DNA of 64,000 nucleotides from Xenorhabdus nematophila ATCC 19061 (GTDB lineage Bacteria; Pseudomonadota; Gammaproteobacteria; Enterobacterales; Enterobacteriaceae): NCBI RefSeq assembly GCF_000252955.1, contig NC_014228.1, positions 2,891,232 to 2,955,231 of the forward strand, read 5' to 3'. Shown piece by piece: positions 26,601 to 35,932 of this stretch (position 1 is its first letter; each line of letters starts with the position of its first letter). The notes under the pieces were generated by a model. It saw only the letters and a program-made list of their open reading frames with translations, ran no database searches and was not told where the DNA came from. The position numbers and the translations under genes were made by a program.

Positions 26601-29434
26601 TGAACTCGCCCTGCGTGGTCATAGGTGTTTCTGACCGTAGTAGTTTTGGGGAAGGCCGGGTTATACATCGTCGTGATAAGGCCTGAACCTTCATAACCAT
26701 AGTGATAGGTGTTGTTAAGCGTGTTTTTAAAACTGATCAGGTTATCTTTTCCGTCATAACCATAGCTGACGGAACGGGAACCGTCTGAAACCGAGGTTAA
26801 CTGATTATTGCCATTATAAGAAAACGTCAGTTTTCGTCCCATTCCATTGGAAACAGTTGTTAAGTTTTTATTCTTCCCCGTGCCTGAATAAGCAAAGGTC
26901 ACTGTATTTCGGTTTTTATCCTCCCAGGACTGAATATCGCCCTCTTTATCAAAGCGCGTGATGATGCCGGTTTTGTCCGTGATGGTCACGGAGTCTCCCT
27001 GTCCCAGGGTCAGGGTTGAGCCATCGCCGGGCGGGGGAACAAAGGTCACGCCTCCGGCGGCGGTTGGAATTTTAATAAATTTCTGCGTGCCCTCATTGGA
27101 TTGAACGGTAATGGCGTTATCAACTAATTGATCCATCAGCCAGCTGCCAATTATTGAGGAGATTGCCGTATTGGTGAGTGTGAGATCGGTTCCCAGATCC
27201 TGAATAACCTGTGCCGCCACGATGGTGGTTACAGCCGCCAAAGGGTTATGTTGGCCAAAGGCTTCATACGGGTCGCTGTCACGTTTGGCGTCCAGCATAA
27301 AATTATGACGCCATCCATAACCCAACGCGGTTTTTGTGTTGCCCTGGCCAGAACTATAGCTGCGGGTGAGTGACAGCCCGAAAGGATAGGCCGCAGATCC
27401 TGTGCTGATATCCTCATGGTCGTAAAGGAAATAGCCGCTGCGGAGATCGACAGGGTCAGCACTCTTAAAAGACTGGTAAGCGGATTGGGCGCTTGCCTTG
27501 AGCATATTCCATTTATCACCCAGCCAGGATCTTTTCTCAGAAGCAAAACCGCCGTTAAACCCCCCACTGATTTTAGACACTAGTGTCAGTTGTTTTTCGT
27601 TATTTGCCAGCAGGTAATAGCCGTTTCCATTCCAGGTATTGACTGCGCGTAAACCGTTTTGCGGGACAAAAACTTTGCGATTCGTTGCTGATGTTCCCGC
27701 CAGGCTGGCTTCCATTCTGGCCAGATCTGACGCTGTCCAGTTAACCAGAAGGCGTTTGACCGCAGGCCAGTTTCGGGGGGTGGCTTCAAGAAAGCCGATA
27801 CCGCTGGTATTGGAATAGTCAAACATTCGTGTGGTTGAAACAGCCTCCACTTCCTGAATTTGTTTGACACTGCTGGATTCAAGGAAACTTGCAAAAATGC
27901 CCATGTTGAACACAGAGCTGAGAAGATCACGGGTAGAAATAGCACGGGTTTTACCACTACTGCTTATATTATAGAGGGGAAAGTCTACATAGGTACTCCC
28001 ATTATAGCCGGCAACCCCGACGGCATAATCATGCCTGGTGTTAAAACCGCCAAGATTGGCAATAAGCAGGTTTGAATTGACAGACTGGCTCAGATAGGCA
28101 TACCCGACAGCAGCAAGGCCTGCCCCCAGTACGGCTTCAGATGTCCCGGTCTTTCCCGCCGCCCGGGCTTTAAGGGTGGCATTTTGATGGTGGGTGAGTG
28201 TATCACGACCAATATCACCCGCGGCCAGGATAATGGAATAGGTACCGCCGGTGTCGACCACCTGTTTTCTTGTTTCATCATTAGCATTGACATAGGGGGT
28301 TGAGAGTGTCGTCGTGATGAGTTGCGTCTTTGTTTTGGTGGCACTTCCTGTGGCAATAACCGTACCATCCAATGTTAAAACGGGTTGATTGGCGTTGTTA
28401 TAGTTTAGAGTCAGGCGCTTGCCCGATATCTGATCGGAGTAAAACGTCATGTTGATAGAAGCAGGAGAGGAGGGGGTATCAGAAATTTTTACCGTAAAAG
28501 CGCTTTTAAGCGCATTCGGTACAGGGGTACAATTTTCTATTTCGGTACAACGCGTGCCGTTACTTGAAAAAGTCACAAGATAATTTGAGTCTGTGATCGT
28601 GCGCCCGCCAAAAATATCGGCCATGGACTTGGAAGTGTGTGTTTTACGGATCTCATTGGCAAGCGTTTCTGTGTAAGCATTGAGTTTTGCCCGGATATTG
28701 TCCCTGTTCAGGTTTCTGATCGATTGAATATTGGCAGGGAGACCGGAAACGGAAGAAGACCCTTTTGTTGCGGCCGCTAAAAATTCCGTTTTGTCAAAGC
28801 CCATTGCCGTGGCCGCGTTAATGGGGGAAAGATGTTGATAGGATTTAAAGGAGGGATCAAATTGATAGGTTTTACCGCCGAGAGTCACATCTGTTAAAAC
28901 CTGCTGAATACTAACCGTTTTTGCCGGTCCCCCAATATCAACACACTGGTCATTCCCTTCAACTTTCACACACGCAGGTATTCCCCCATTGCCAAGCTCA
29001 TGGGCAATCCGGGTGGCACTATTTTCGACACCAATCAGATTGGCTATCATTTCAGCCGGGACAGTTAAGACACTATAGCGATAATCGGCCCTGATACAGG
29101 ACTGGCGCAACAGCGTAGCAAACAGAACATTTTGATCCATGTTATTGCCGCGCCGGTCAAGGAATGTGCCCAGCGGGCCTTTCATCAGGCCGAATGAGGT
29201 TGAATAATCAATGCCGTAATAGACATATTCATAAATGAGCTCGAGATTGTAATTAAGTGCACGCGCCAGATCTTTGATTTCCGGATCGGCCGGCGGAGGC
29301 GTACAAGTTAAAGCATGCGTGAGAGGGGATGGGGCTTGAGCCTGGGCTTTTGTCGAAGCCAGACTGACAAAAAAGACGAGAAAAACGAGTAAGGACAATG
29401 AAATTTCGGACAAGAATTTAAGGGATTTATTCAT
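23642..29434 (-). CDS. Secreted giant RHS-repeat protein with C-terminal REase-like toxin
   Basis: About 1930 residues from ATG 29434 (AAGGA upstream; the frame extends to a TTG at 29443). A signal peptide covers roughly residues 1-35 (hydrophobic SLLVFLVFFVSLAS, cleavage near AQAQA). Residues 50-170 resemble a transglutaminase-like module (DLARALNYNLELIYEYV, RRGNNMDQNVLFATLLRQ), but the usual catalytic Cys is not apparent. A DUF6531-like opening (SADPVDLRSGYFLYDHEDIS) comes at about 660, then dozens of YD repeats, the core RRIDPETGLSYNRARYYSPT and a toxin with RYRIPDG and LNEVKNVK (E-x-K nuclease motif). The signal peptide sets it apart from the T6SS Rhs; export is Sec-dependent. Downstream lie HEAT-like immunity and spare tips. 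Confidence 0.85.
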   Translation of the reverse strand: MNKSLKFLSEISLSLLVFLVFFVSLASTKAQAQAPSPLTHALTCTPPPADPEIKDLARALNYNLELIYEYVYYGIDYSTSFGLMKGPLGTFLDRRGNNMDQNVLFATLLRQSCIRADYRYSVLTVPAEMIANLIGVENSATRIAHELGNGGIPACVKVEGNDQCVDIGGPAKTVSIQQVLTDVTLGGKTYQFDPSFKSYQHLSPINAATAMGFDKTEFLAAATKGSSSVSGLPANIQSIRNLNRDNIRAKLNAYTETLANEIRKTHTSKSMADIFGGRTITDSNYLVTFSSNGTRCTEIENCTPVPNALKSAFTVKISDTPSSPASINMTFYSDQISGKRLTLNYNNANQPVLTLDGTVIATGSATKTKTQLITTTLSTPYVNANDETRKQVVDTGGTYSIILAAGDIGRDTLTHHQNATLKARAAGKTGTSEAVLGAGLAAVGYAYLSQSVNSNLLIANLGGFNTRHDYAVGVAGYNGSTYVDFPLYNISSSGKTRAISTRDLLSSVFNMGIFASFLESSSVKQIQEVEAVSTTRMFDYSNTSGIGFLEATPRNWPAVKRLLVNWTASDLARMEASLAGTSATNRKVFVPQNGLRAVNTWNGNGYYLLANNEKQLTLVSKISGGFNGGFASEKRSWLGDKWNMLKASAQSAYQSFKSADPVDLRSGYFLYDHEDISTGSAAYPFGLSLTRSYSSGQGNTKTALGYGWRHNFMLDAKRDSDPYEAFGQHNPLAAVTTIVAAQVIQDLGTDLTLTNTAISSIIGSWLMDQLVDNAITVQSNEGTQKFIKIPTAAGGVTFVPPPGDGSTLTLGQGDSVTITDKTGIITRFDKEGDIQSWEDKNRNTVTFAYSGTGKNKNLTTVSNGMGRKLTFSYNGNNQLTSVSDGSRSVSYGYDGKDNLISFKNTLNNTYHYGYEGSGLITTMYNPAFPKTTTVRNTYDHAGRVQTQADPFGNVWHYLFANGRRAQETDPRGNSRFFYYDRNGNLLLDVSQTRAGTRYTYNGIGLLTQRVDSWGLSQSFTYDDKANILTKTVSPAPKVIDNLTGIPPVPITEKWTYSALSLPVTHTDFLGRVTKYDYNGQGNLIKTTQAGVAKSGITGTHAPVTLTTYNARGLPVTTTDPEGRVLQNTYDPHTFDLVSTTLDPGTGRLNLTTAYTYDAAGNQIAEKDPRGYTTGYLYDAERRLTRVTAPDGKGMTQYVYDPNGNLSETKIATGEAVSPFLVTKTHYNAANNPLIVTEPDGKTTITTYDALNRVDTVTSSSGRRTRLTYDAASRPVDLIDEMANGHDASITKNPGTVVRETRSYTLSGHLSTLTDANNNTIKYKYDGFARQSELHYPDGAYDLRAFNAQGNEIVFQRRDKSQIGYEYDNLDRLIKKKLDNQNITNYEYDYSGRLLSLIPSANPELAVSYTYDTAGRPTSETTPLFGTTQFTLDNNGNRVSMTLPSRAGGLKVTRVYDTLNRLTGVYQGTETAPPIVNYTYDPAGRRTRAVYGNPSSPLAETTLNYNQASLPATLTHRWNGSQLDIGYQYNADRQKTRVTFSDSSFAPAALPDLHQTYQSNNLNQYTAINDSAPEYDKRGNLIRHGEWSYAYDKENRLVSAEKAGMKLEFGYDALSRRVIKKVTKDNVTTTYAYLSIGDQEMAVFSGIGAVDFTGAYLYGAGLDEVVADITTRGQNFYFQDALGSTIALTNAQGAVIEKHGYTAYGLESVSGSNNAAFRFAGRRIDPETGLSYNRARYYSPTLGRFLQTDPAGIEGGLNLYAYVGNDPVNFIDPTGQWGETVSLGLDALPVVGALKGGYEFFREPSWINAGVAVAGIVPGGKVAAKGAKWASKAGREGEAAVKSVYNIGDKRKISVGEDRYRIPDGIHTIDKTLNEVKNVKRQGLTRQLKDYSAYAQEKNLDFNLFIRPDTKVSKPLQEQIDKGLIKRKDIP

Positions 29435-29494
29435 GATAAGCAATCCTTGTTAAAAAACCGCCAAATGCAGAATAAAATAAATTCAGCGGGCAAT

Positions 29495-29989
29495 TTATTT
29501 CGTTAACGTTTCCCGGCCTGAGTTGATTTCAGGCACTTCTGCGGGTTGGATCTGTTCAGATTGAGCTTGAGATTCTGGGGCGATCACCATTGTGCCAAAC
29601 ACAGGGTTGGCGGTACTGTCTGTTTCTTTTGCAGAAGAGGGCTTATGTGAAAAATCAGCCCGTTTGAAGCCATACGTTGTCATCGTTCCTACTGGTGGCT
29701 CATGGCCCAGTACCGCCTCAACATTGAGCTTTATCCTGGCTTCTTTTTCGATGTGTCCCTGCGCCCTTGGATATTCCCGTGTTTTGGTCTGTGAGGGCAA
29801 AGAAGAGGGTGGGACAACACGTTTGTTAAGGTATTCAGCCGCTTCTTGCGGTGTTACAGGTGACATATTCATCATGCCGACAATCGGAGGTATAGAACCT
29901 GGGGACGTTTCAGCGAACGCACTATTCCCCAGACTCGTCAGCAAGAGTGCTCCTAAATAAAATGGAATTTGATATAATTTTTGAAACAT
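29495..29989 (-). CDS. Secreted hypothetical protein preceding the giant RHS gene
   Basis: A 164-residue protein with a clear signal peptide (FYLGALLLTSLGNSAFAETS; cleavage after AFA). The mature part is Pro/Ser/Glu-rich and mostly disordered, with PVTPQEAAEYLNKRVVPPSS and a VEAVLGHEPPVGTM segment. It lies 60 bp upstream of the RHS gene in the same direction, so it is probably co-transcribed and may help export or folding. No family recognised. Confidence 0.7.
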   Translation of the reverse strand: MFQKLYQIPFYLGALLLTSLGNSAFAETSPGSIPPIVGMMNMSPVTPQEAAEYLNKRVVPPSSLPSQTKTREYPRAQGHIEKEARIKLNVEAVLGHEPPVGTMTTYGFKRADFSHKPSSAKETDSTANPVFGTMVIAPESQAQSEQIQPAEVPEINSGRETLTK

Positions 29990-30441
29990 ACGGGTATCCT
30001 CTCCAAATTTTTTTGAAAGTAGATAAAAGATACTCCATTAAAGATTTTAATTCTGAAATATAAATCAATATGTTTCTCAAAATATATGTGTCCACTGACA
30101 TCTAATGATCTTTTAATAATGTAAAAATCAGGCAGGCATCATTAAATTAAAGCCAAAATGACGTTGTCATGATGAAGTTTATTGTTGTTAGATTGATTAT
30201 TTAAAAAAGGTGCGAAATATTTTCGTTAAAGATGTATTTTAATAACTTTAATGGATGTGTTTTTGAAAATAGATGTTATTTATATTACTTGAAATAAAAT
30301 ATTATTTTTTGGGATACATAACATGTTAAAAAACAGTCAAAAAAATCCACTATAACCACAGTAATGTTCATGGTACTTTTCTTGATAAATTTTATGTCTG
30401 TTCCATCTCTTCAGGCCAATATGACGGAAATGCAGAGTTCA
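29990..30441. other. AT-rich intergenic region, RHS operon promoter side
   Basis: About 450 bp of AT-rich DNA with no gene that I can support. It presumably contains the promoter for the leftward RHS operon. Confidence 0.4.
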
Positions 30442-30573
30442 GAGCGGGAGATTAACCTTGTGGCAAACCGATTAAATAATCATCCTCGTAAAACGCGAGA
30501 TTACAAAACACCGAATGAGTTATTTAAAGGAGTACCCACTCAATTACTTCGCTCATTACGGTGTTGCGCTTAA
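30442..30573 (+). pseudogene. IS30-family transposase 3' remnant
   Basis: About 43 codons reading SEREINLVANRLNNHPRKTR and YKTPNELFKG, the conserved C-terminal end of IS30-type transposases (NxRPRKTLxYxTPxE). The rest of the element is absent. Confidence 0.75.
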
Positions 30574-30721
30574 TATGTGAATCCAAGTTGTTTTTTATTT
30601 ACAGAGGTATGATAATTTATGAACTTTAAAAGTTAATTTTCATTACCTATCCTACAATTGGAGAGGAACATATTAATATTGTTAGCATTAATCAATAAAA
30701 ACTTGATAAAAGGAAAATAAA

Positions 30722-31123
30722 ATGGCCAGTAAAACACATATTAGAACCATAAAAAACGAAACAGAGTTTTCCATTGTTATAGTTAATGGTGAAGATGGAA
30801 ATAAGCGCATTGAAATTGATGGATTTAAAAAATGGCAGGGAGATTTAGTTGTTCCTTGGATTGGCCGTCAGGGTGAGGCGTGGAAAGCACTTAAAATATA
30901 TGTCACTGGAGGGAAGGGTAATGTGTGGGTTTTTCAAGATTATTGGAATCCACCACATAAAGATGCAATTAAATATTATGAAGGTAATGAGTTTAGTTAT
31001 GAGGGGGCAAAAGAGATTCGTGGAAATAATCAAGGAGCTGGTGATAAGCTATTATTAATTAATGTGATAGAAGTTGAAAAAAATGGACAGAGAGCACACT
31101 CTATTAACCTTGAAATGGCATGA
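30722..31123 (+). CDS. Hypothetical beta-rich protein, unrecognised
   Basis: A 133-residue protein with AGGAAAA before the ATG. It has alternating strands and conserved-looking aromatic motifs (KKWQGDLVVPWIGRQGEAWK, WVFQDYWNPPHKDAIKYY), which suggests a beta-sandwich or lectin-like fold. No signal peptide. The next gene starts 10 bp downstream in the same direction and both end in SINL-x, so they form a pair. Placement in a toxin-rich island hints at a secreted toxin or lectin, but nothing proves it. Confidence 0.6.
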   Translation: MASKTHIRTIKNETEFSIVIVNGEDGNKRIEIDGFKKWQGDLVVPWIGRQGEAWKALKIYVTGGKGNVWVFQDYWNPPHKDAIKYYEGNEFSYEGAKEIRGNNQGAGDKLLLINVIEVEKNGQRAHSINLEMA

Positions 31124-31133
31124 GGGAAATAAA

Positions 31134-31796
31134 ATGTCTATGAAAGAAATAATCAATAAATCATCTGGTCATGACTCTGAGACTCATATAGAGTTATTTA
31201 CTGCTAGCCGTATACATTATAAAGGTCATTCTCGTTCATTTGGAAACATAGGTTCTACTCGATTCGTTGGTAACCAGACCGTAAATATAAGAAATGAAAA
31301 TGGTGAACTTAATAGTTTGAGAGTTAAGCCTAACCTTAAGTCATGGCCAATAACTATCAATAGGATTAATATGGGAAAAAGCATTACTCTTGTTGGCTCT
31401 TGGACCAGTAATAAATATTTTTTTTATACCACTAATAATAACATTTTTTCAGGACAATTTAATGAAATATCCTTAACTGGGGTAGATTATAAACATGTTA
31501 TTGATCTTTGGATTAATAAGACTCCATTATTATATAGTGGAGCCTGGGATTATGAGCTTTCAAACATCCCTGGAGCTCAACGTCATATGAAAGTGAGTTT
31601 ACTGGATGATAATATTAACTATTCCAGCAATGATGATCTTTCTGGATTAAAACAAGCATTTCTTCAGAATGTAAATGAAGGTGATGAAGTTCTGGTTGTG
31701 TTCCGCGCAACAGGAGAAGAGCGTAAATATACTTCTCTAAGTAAAATTGAAAAACATACTAATCCCACATCTATTAACCTTAAAATAAAAAATTAA
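31134..31796 (+). CDS. Hypothetical protein paired with the preceding gene, unrecognised
   Basis: A 220-residue protein from ATG 31134 (GAGGG upstream; the frame is open to 31074, inside the previous gene). Beta-rich, with FTASRIHYKGHSRSFGNIGS, MGKSITLVGSWTSNKYFFYT and a C-terminal LSKIEKHTNPTSINLKIKN that echoes the end of its neighbour. No signal peptide or membrane segment. Codon use is AT-rich, as in the neighbour, unlike the GC-rich IS genes next to it. Function unknown. Confidence 0.6.
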   Translation: MSMKEIINKSSGHDSETHIELFTASRIHYKGHSRSFGNIGSTRFVGNQTVNIRNENGELNSLRVKPNLKSWPITINRINMGKSITLVGSWTSNKYFFYTTNNNIFSGQFNEISLTGVDYKHVIDLWINKTPLLYSGAWDYELSNIPGAQRHMKVSLLDDNINYSSNDDLSGLKQAFLQNVNEGDEVLVVFRATGEERKYTSLSKIEKHTNPTSINLKIKN

Positions 31797-31828
31797 ATGA
31801 ACAACCCCGCCGCAAGCAGCGGGGTATC

Positions 31829-32102
31829 TCAAAACAGTGCCAGTTGATGATCTGAATGCAGTTTGTGATATTCCTTACCTTGATTTTTGACGTACCGTCC
31901 AATCATCTGTTCATCGCCGTGCTTGCCGGCCGTACTGGCAAAATAGCCGTCAGTCCAAAACTCGCCTCCCCACAGATCTTTCTTCACTTGTGGGCAGCGT
32001 TTGAATATTTCACGCGCTGTCAGGCTTTTGATTAGTATAACAATTTTAGTCACACTGTACGTAGGCACTGATTGCACGAGAAAATGCACGTGATCTTTGT
32101 CC
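31829..32102 (-). pseudogene. IS200/IS605-family TnpA remnant with terminal hairpin
   Basis: About 90 C-terminal residues of a Y1 transposase: DKDHVHFLVQSVPTYSV, LWGGEFWTDGYFASTAGKHG, then IGRYVKNQGKEYHKL, which includes the catalytic Tyr region. The N-terminus is cut at 32103 by an IS66 end. Downstream, CCCCGC/GCGGGG (31807-31823) is the typical subterminal hairpin of these elements. Confidence 0.85.
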
Positions 32103-32263
32103 GTAAGCGGCTCATTTGAACCGTATTGACGATTAGATGTTGGTAAGGTTGAGTTTCCAGGGAAGCAGCTCATGTACCTTGTTTGATGGCCAATCGGCTA
32201 TATGGCTGATGGTGTACCGCAACCACGCCTCCGGTTCTACACCATTAAGGCGACAGGAGCCGA

Positions 32264-33703
32264 TTAATGAGTACAGGATGGCCGCCCGCTCCCTCCGCTG
32301 TCAGAACCCGCGAACAACCAGTTTTTTCGCCCAACAGCGACGCAACGCAGGGCGTTTTCCGCGATATTATTGTCGATCTCCACCCAGCCGTTACGGCAGT
32401 ACTCGTTCAGACTGTCCCATAACTTCAGCATGTAGGCGAACGCCTTCGCTGTCTCTGAGTGCCGCGACAACGTTGCCCTCTGCTGCTGTATCCCGTCGAA
32501 CAGCAACTGCATCAGCGGAGCGCTGCGCGCTTTTCTTAATGCCAGCCGTTCTTCTGCCGGGCTGCCCCGGATTTCTGCTTCTATGGCATATAATTCACCT
32601 ATCCGCTTCTGGGCTTCCGTCGTTATTGCTGTTGGCGAACGAACGTGAACGTCATGGATTTTACGTCGGGCATGCGCCATGCAGGCGGCCTCAGTGATAT
32701 TCCCTGTTTCATACAACGCCCGGTACCCGCCGTAAGCATCTGCCTGGAGAACGCCGCTGTAGCCTGCCAGGGGCTGTTGCGGGTGAATGCCTTTGCGATC
32801 TGCTGAGTACGCGAACCACACGGCCGGCGGCATGACCGAGCCTGCATTTCTGTCATCGCGGACGTACACCCACAGGCGTCCGGTCCGGGTTTTACCGTTG
32901 CCTGGCGCTTGAACGGGTACGGGGATATCATCGCCATGGACTTTGCCCGGCATCAGAACATACTGGCGTAACACATCGTACAGGCGTTCAAGAAGTTCAC
33001 TCACTGCCCCGGACCAGCGACCCAGTGTGGCACGGCTTAACGCCACGCCCTGCCGGTTATATATCTCCGACTGACGGTACAGCGGCATATGCTCTGCGAA
33101 CTTTGCGGTCACGATCCGGGCCAGCAGTCCAGGACCGGCATAACTGCGTTCAATGGGTTTGGACGGCATGGGAGACTGGACTATACCGTCACACCGACCG
33201 CAGGCCAGCTTGGGGCGTTGTGTTTCGATAACTTTAAAGGCGCTGCTGATGATCCCGAGTTGTTCTGAGATATCGCAACCCAGCGTATGCAGTTCCCCGC
33301 CACATTCAGGGCAGTTTTTTTCTGCCGGCAGGAGCAACTGTATTTCGCGGGGCAGGGTGGCGGGTAACGGTTTTCGTGACGAGGACTGCCGCAGCACAGG
33401 AGGCAGTGCCGGATCGGGTTGTTTACCCAGGATGTCGGCCATTTCTTCCTGAAGGTGACTGATGTGCGCCTGCACTTCGCGTATCTGTCGTTCAGCCTTC
33501 TGCCGTATTTTTTCTGAACTCTGGCCGAACTGCATACGTTGCAGTTTTACCACCCGGGCTTTCAGGCGGCTAATTTCGCTGGCATAAGAGGCCACCCGCG
33601 GAGACAGCAGGCGATTATTTTCTGTCAGTATCTTGTTAGCCGCCATCTGCTCACGCAGCAGCCCTTTCAGCTGGGCGATATCATCAGGGAATGGGGTCTC
33701 CAT
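32264..33703 (-). pseudogene. tnpC: IS66 transposase TnpC, C-terminus lost to a frameshift
   Basis: A 479-codon frame with an N-terminal leucine-zipper-like region, zinc-binding [14 protein letters not shown], helix-turn-helix part and DDE domain ([43 protein letters not shown]). One base is missing near 32290 compared with the second copy (CTCCCTCC versus CTCACCTCC), so after SDSGG the frame ends in GRPSCTH instead of the 45-residue IS66 C-terminal domain. It could also be a sequencing error. Confidence 0.85.
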
Positions 33704-33722
33704 TCCCTCACTTTACAGCAAG

Positions 33723-34070
33723 TTATATCCGTAGACCAGATCGTTCCATCCGCTGCGGATGTTTCCAGTTTATGCCTTCAAGCAGCATGGACAGTTGGGC
33801 GGGAGTCAGATGGACTTTACCCTCACGGGTCACCGGCCAGACGAAGCGTCCACGCTCAAGCCGTTTGGTAAGCAGGCACAACCCATCGGCATCAGCCCAC
33901 AGTACCTTAAGCATATCCCCCCGACGACCGCGAAAGATGAAGACCTGCCCGGAGAACGGATTATCTTTCAGTGCGTTTTGCACCTTTGAGGCCAGACCGT
34001 TGAACCCGTTGCGCATATCAGTGACCCCTGCCACGATCCAGATACGCGTGCCTGCTGGCAATATGTTCAT
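33723..34070 (-). CDS. tnpB: IS66 accessory protein TnpB
   Basis: The standard 115-residue IS66 Orf2: IWIVAGVTDMRNGFNGLA, FSGQVFIFRGRRGDMLKVLW, ADGLCLLTKRLERGRFVW. Its start overlaps the tnpA stop by one base. Required for transposition in IS66 elements; molecular role unclear. Intact. Confidence 0.93.
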   Translation of the reverse strand: MNILPAGTRIWIVAGVTDMRNGFNGLASKVQNALKDNPFSGQVFIFRGRRGDMLKVLWADADGLCLLTKRLERGRFVWPVTREGKVHLTPAQLSMLLEGINWKHPQRMERSGLRI

Positions 34071-34702
34071 TAGACACCCCCCTTCATTTCACTGATCAGC
34101 ATACGCAGAAGTTCGGGTGTCAGTTCACCCCGGATGCGCAGTATGCCGGCGGGAAGCGCCAGTTCACAGCAAGGCTCCCTGTCTGCGGGTTGCTGCATAG
34201 CGGGGATCGGCAGTTTAACAGGCACAGTGATTTCAGACAGGGTAACGGGCAGGAGCCATGAACGGTCCTCCCGGGGACACAGAAGTCCGCGTTTATAAAG
34301 GTGACGCCAGTTAAACAACAGGTTGTCGTTGATGCCGTGTTCACGCGCCAGTTGTGCGACATTGGTGCCAGGTTGCAGTGATTTTTCGGCCAGGGCGATT
34401 TTAAACGCGAGTGGAAAATTCGGGCGGCGTGACCGCTTGCGTACAACGGGTTCATCCGCTAAAACCGGCGCAGGGATATCAAGCCTGACGGCATGGGGAC
34501 GCGCGGGGTAAAGCTGCGATTCGAGCTTATCGGCGGTCATGTTATCAGGCAGCGGCCAGCTCATTCCCAGCTTTTTGAAGCGAACAAAGAGAGCGCAGAT
34601 GGTGCTTTTGGGGATCTCAAGCCGACGGCCAACATCGAGTCTGGATAGGTGTTCATCAATATGTAAGCGCAAAGCGTCGAGGAGCAATGTCCGATATTTC
34701 AT
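34070..34702 (-). CDS. tnpA: IS66 accessory protein TnpA
   Basis: About 210 residues from MKYRTLLLDAL at 34702 (the frame opens at 34732). The N-terminal helix-turn-helix-like section (RRLEIPKSTICALFVRFKK) and the second HTH (LQPGTNVAQLAREHGINDNL) match IS66 Orf1. It probably binds the element ends. First gene of the element, overlapping tnpB by one base. Confidence 0.88.
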   Translation of the reverse strand: MKYRTLLLDALRLHIDEHLSRLDVGRRLEIPKSTICALFVRFKKLGMSWPLPDNMTADKLESQLYPARPHAVRLDIPAPVLADEPVVRKRSRRPNFPLAFKIALAEKSLQPGTNVAQLAREHGINDNLLFNWRHLYKRGLLCPREDRSWLLPVTLSEITVPVKLPIPAMQQPADREPCCELALPAGILRIRGELTPELLRMLISEMKGGV

Positions 34703-34909
34703 ACAATAATGTCCACTAAAAATGATGGACACTATTTTCCCCGAACCGGAGGAATACCGATAGACGGTCTAAATGAGCCGCTTACTCTTCACAAATCGGA
34801 AGCAGCTTTTCTATTAGTCGCAACTTGATCTAATGAAATGGACACCTCCCCAAAACGGCTTCAGTGAGCCATGCTGAATACATCAGCAAAAATATGACAG
34901 AGGTGTCCA

Positions 34910-35932
34910 ATGGAACAAGTTATCGGAATTGATCTGGCAAAGCGAGTGTTTCAATTACATATTGTGTCTCCACTCGGAAAAACAATTAAAAATACGGTGG
35001 TTATGCGTGAGAAACTCACTGAATTCATTGCTCAACAACCCCCTTCAAAAATCGTGATGGAGGCGTGTGGCAGCGCAAATTATTGGAGCCGCCAATTTAA
35101 ACGCTTTGGTCATGAGGTGAAGCAAATCAGCCCCCAATATGTCTCCCCGTTCAGAATGGGCAGCAAGAATGATAAAAACGATGCTGCGGCTATTGTGGAA
35201 GCCGACCGTCGTCCGGGAATGCGTTATGTCCCGGAAAAAACACAGGAACAACCGGATATTCAGTGTTTGCACCGGGTTCGCCAGCGGCTCATGAAAAACA
35301 GAACGGCACTGATTAATCAAATCCGGGGACTGGGCTTAGAATATGGCATTGCCATACCGGAAAGTGCCCACAAGGTTGAGCAATGTTTGCCTGACTATCT
35401 GGAAAACGCGGAAAATGACCTGACGCCGTTGAGCCGTGAATTATTTCAGGAACTCTTGCGTGAACTCAAAGAACAACAGCAGCGCCTGAACGTGCTGGAT
35501 AAACGCCTCGACCAGCTGAATGCGCAACAAGAAGATATCCGTCGTTTGCTAACACTGCCGGGTATCGGCCCGTTGGGGGCATCGGCTCTGATGGTCGCTT
35601 TGGGCGACAGAACGCACTTCAAAAATGGCCGCCATTTTGCCAGTTATCTGGGGCGGGTGCCAAGAGAGCATAGCAGTGGTGGTAAAGTCAGGTTATTGGG
35701 TATCACAAAACGCGGGGATAGCTATTTGCGGGGAATACTGATCCACGGTGCCCGTTCAGTGGTGTATCGGGTACAAAAACTCCCCGAGGAACAATGTAAT
35801 GGATTACAACGCTGGTTAAAAGGCGTGATAGCCCGCAGCGGGAGCAATAAAGCGGCAGTGGCACTGGCGAATAAAAATGCCCGCATTGCGTGGGCCTTAG
35901 TTAACCAACAATCGGTTTATGAAGCACGGTGA
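34910..35932 (+). CDS. IS1111-group DEDD transposase
   Basis: A 340-residue transposase with the RuvC-like DEDD N-terminal domain (IGIDLAKRVFQLHIV, VMEACGSANYWSR, KNDKNDAAAI) and the C-terminal transposase-20 domain with the conserved Ser region (LLTLPGIGPLGASALM, FASYLGRVPREHSSGGK, GITKRGDSYLRGILIHGAR). Intact length. IS110-type enzymes use a non-coding guide RNA from the element to choose target and donor DNA. Confidence 0.93.
   Translation: MEQVIGIDLAKRVFQLHIVSPLGKTIKNTVVMREKLTEFIAQQPPSKIVMEACGSANYWSRQFKRFGHEVKQISPQYVSPFRMGSKNDKNDAAAIVEADRRPGMRYVPEKTQEQPDIQCLHRVRQRLMKNRTALINQIRGLGLEYGIAIPESAHKVEQCLPDYLENAENDLTPLSRELFQELLRELKEQQQRLNVLDKRLDQLNAQQEDIRRLLTLPGIGPLGASALMVALGDRTHFKNGRHFASYLGRVPREHSSGGKVRLLGITKRGDSYLRGILIHGARSVVYRVQKLPEEQCNGLQRWLKGVIARSGSNKAAVALANKNARIAWALVNQQSVYEAR

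Larger units (their letters stand above)
32103..34785 (-). mobile_element. IS66-family element, nearly complete
   Basis: It lies between inverted repeats GTAAGCGGCTCATTT (32103) and AAATGAGCCGCTTAC (ending 34785), 2683 bp, with the three IS66 genes tnpA, tnpB and tnpC. The flanking octamers do not match, so the insertion has been rearranged since. A second, partial copy lies at 43832-44792. Confidence 0.85.
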
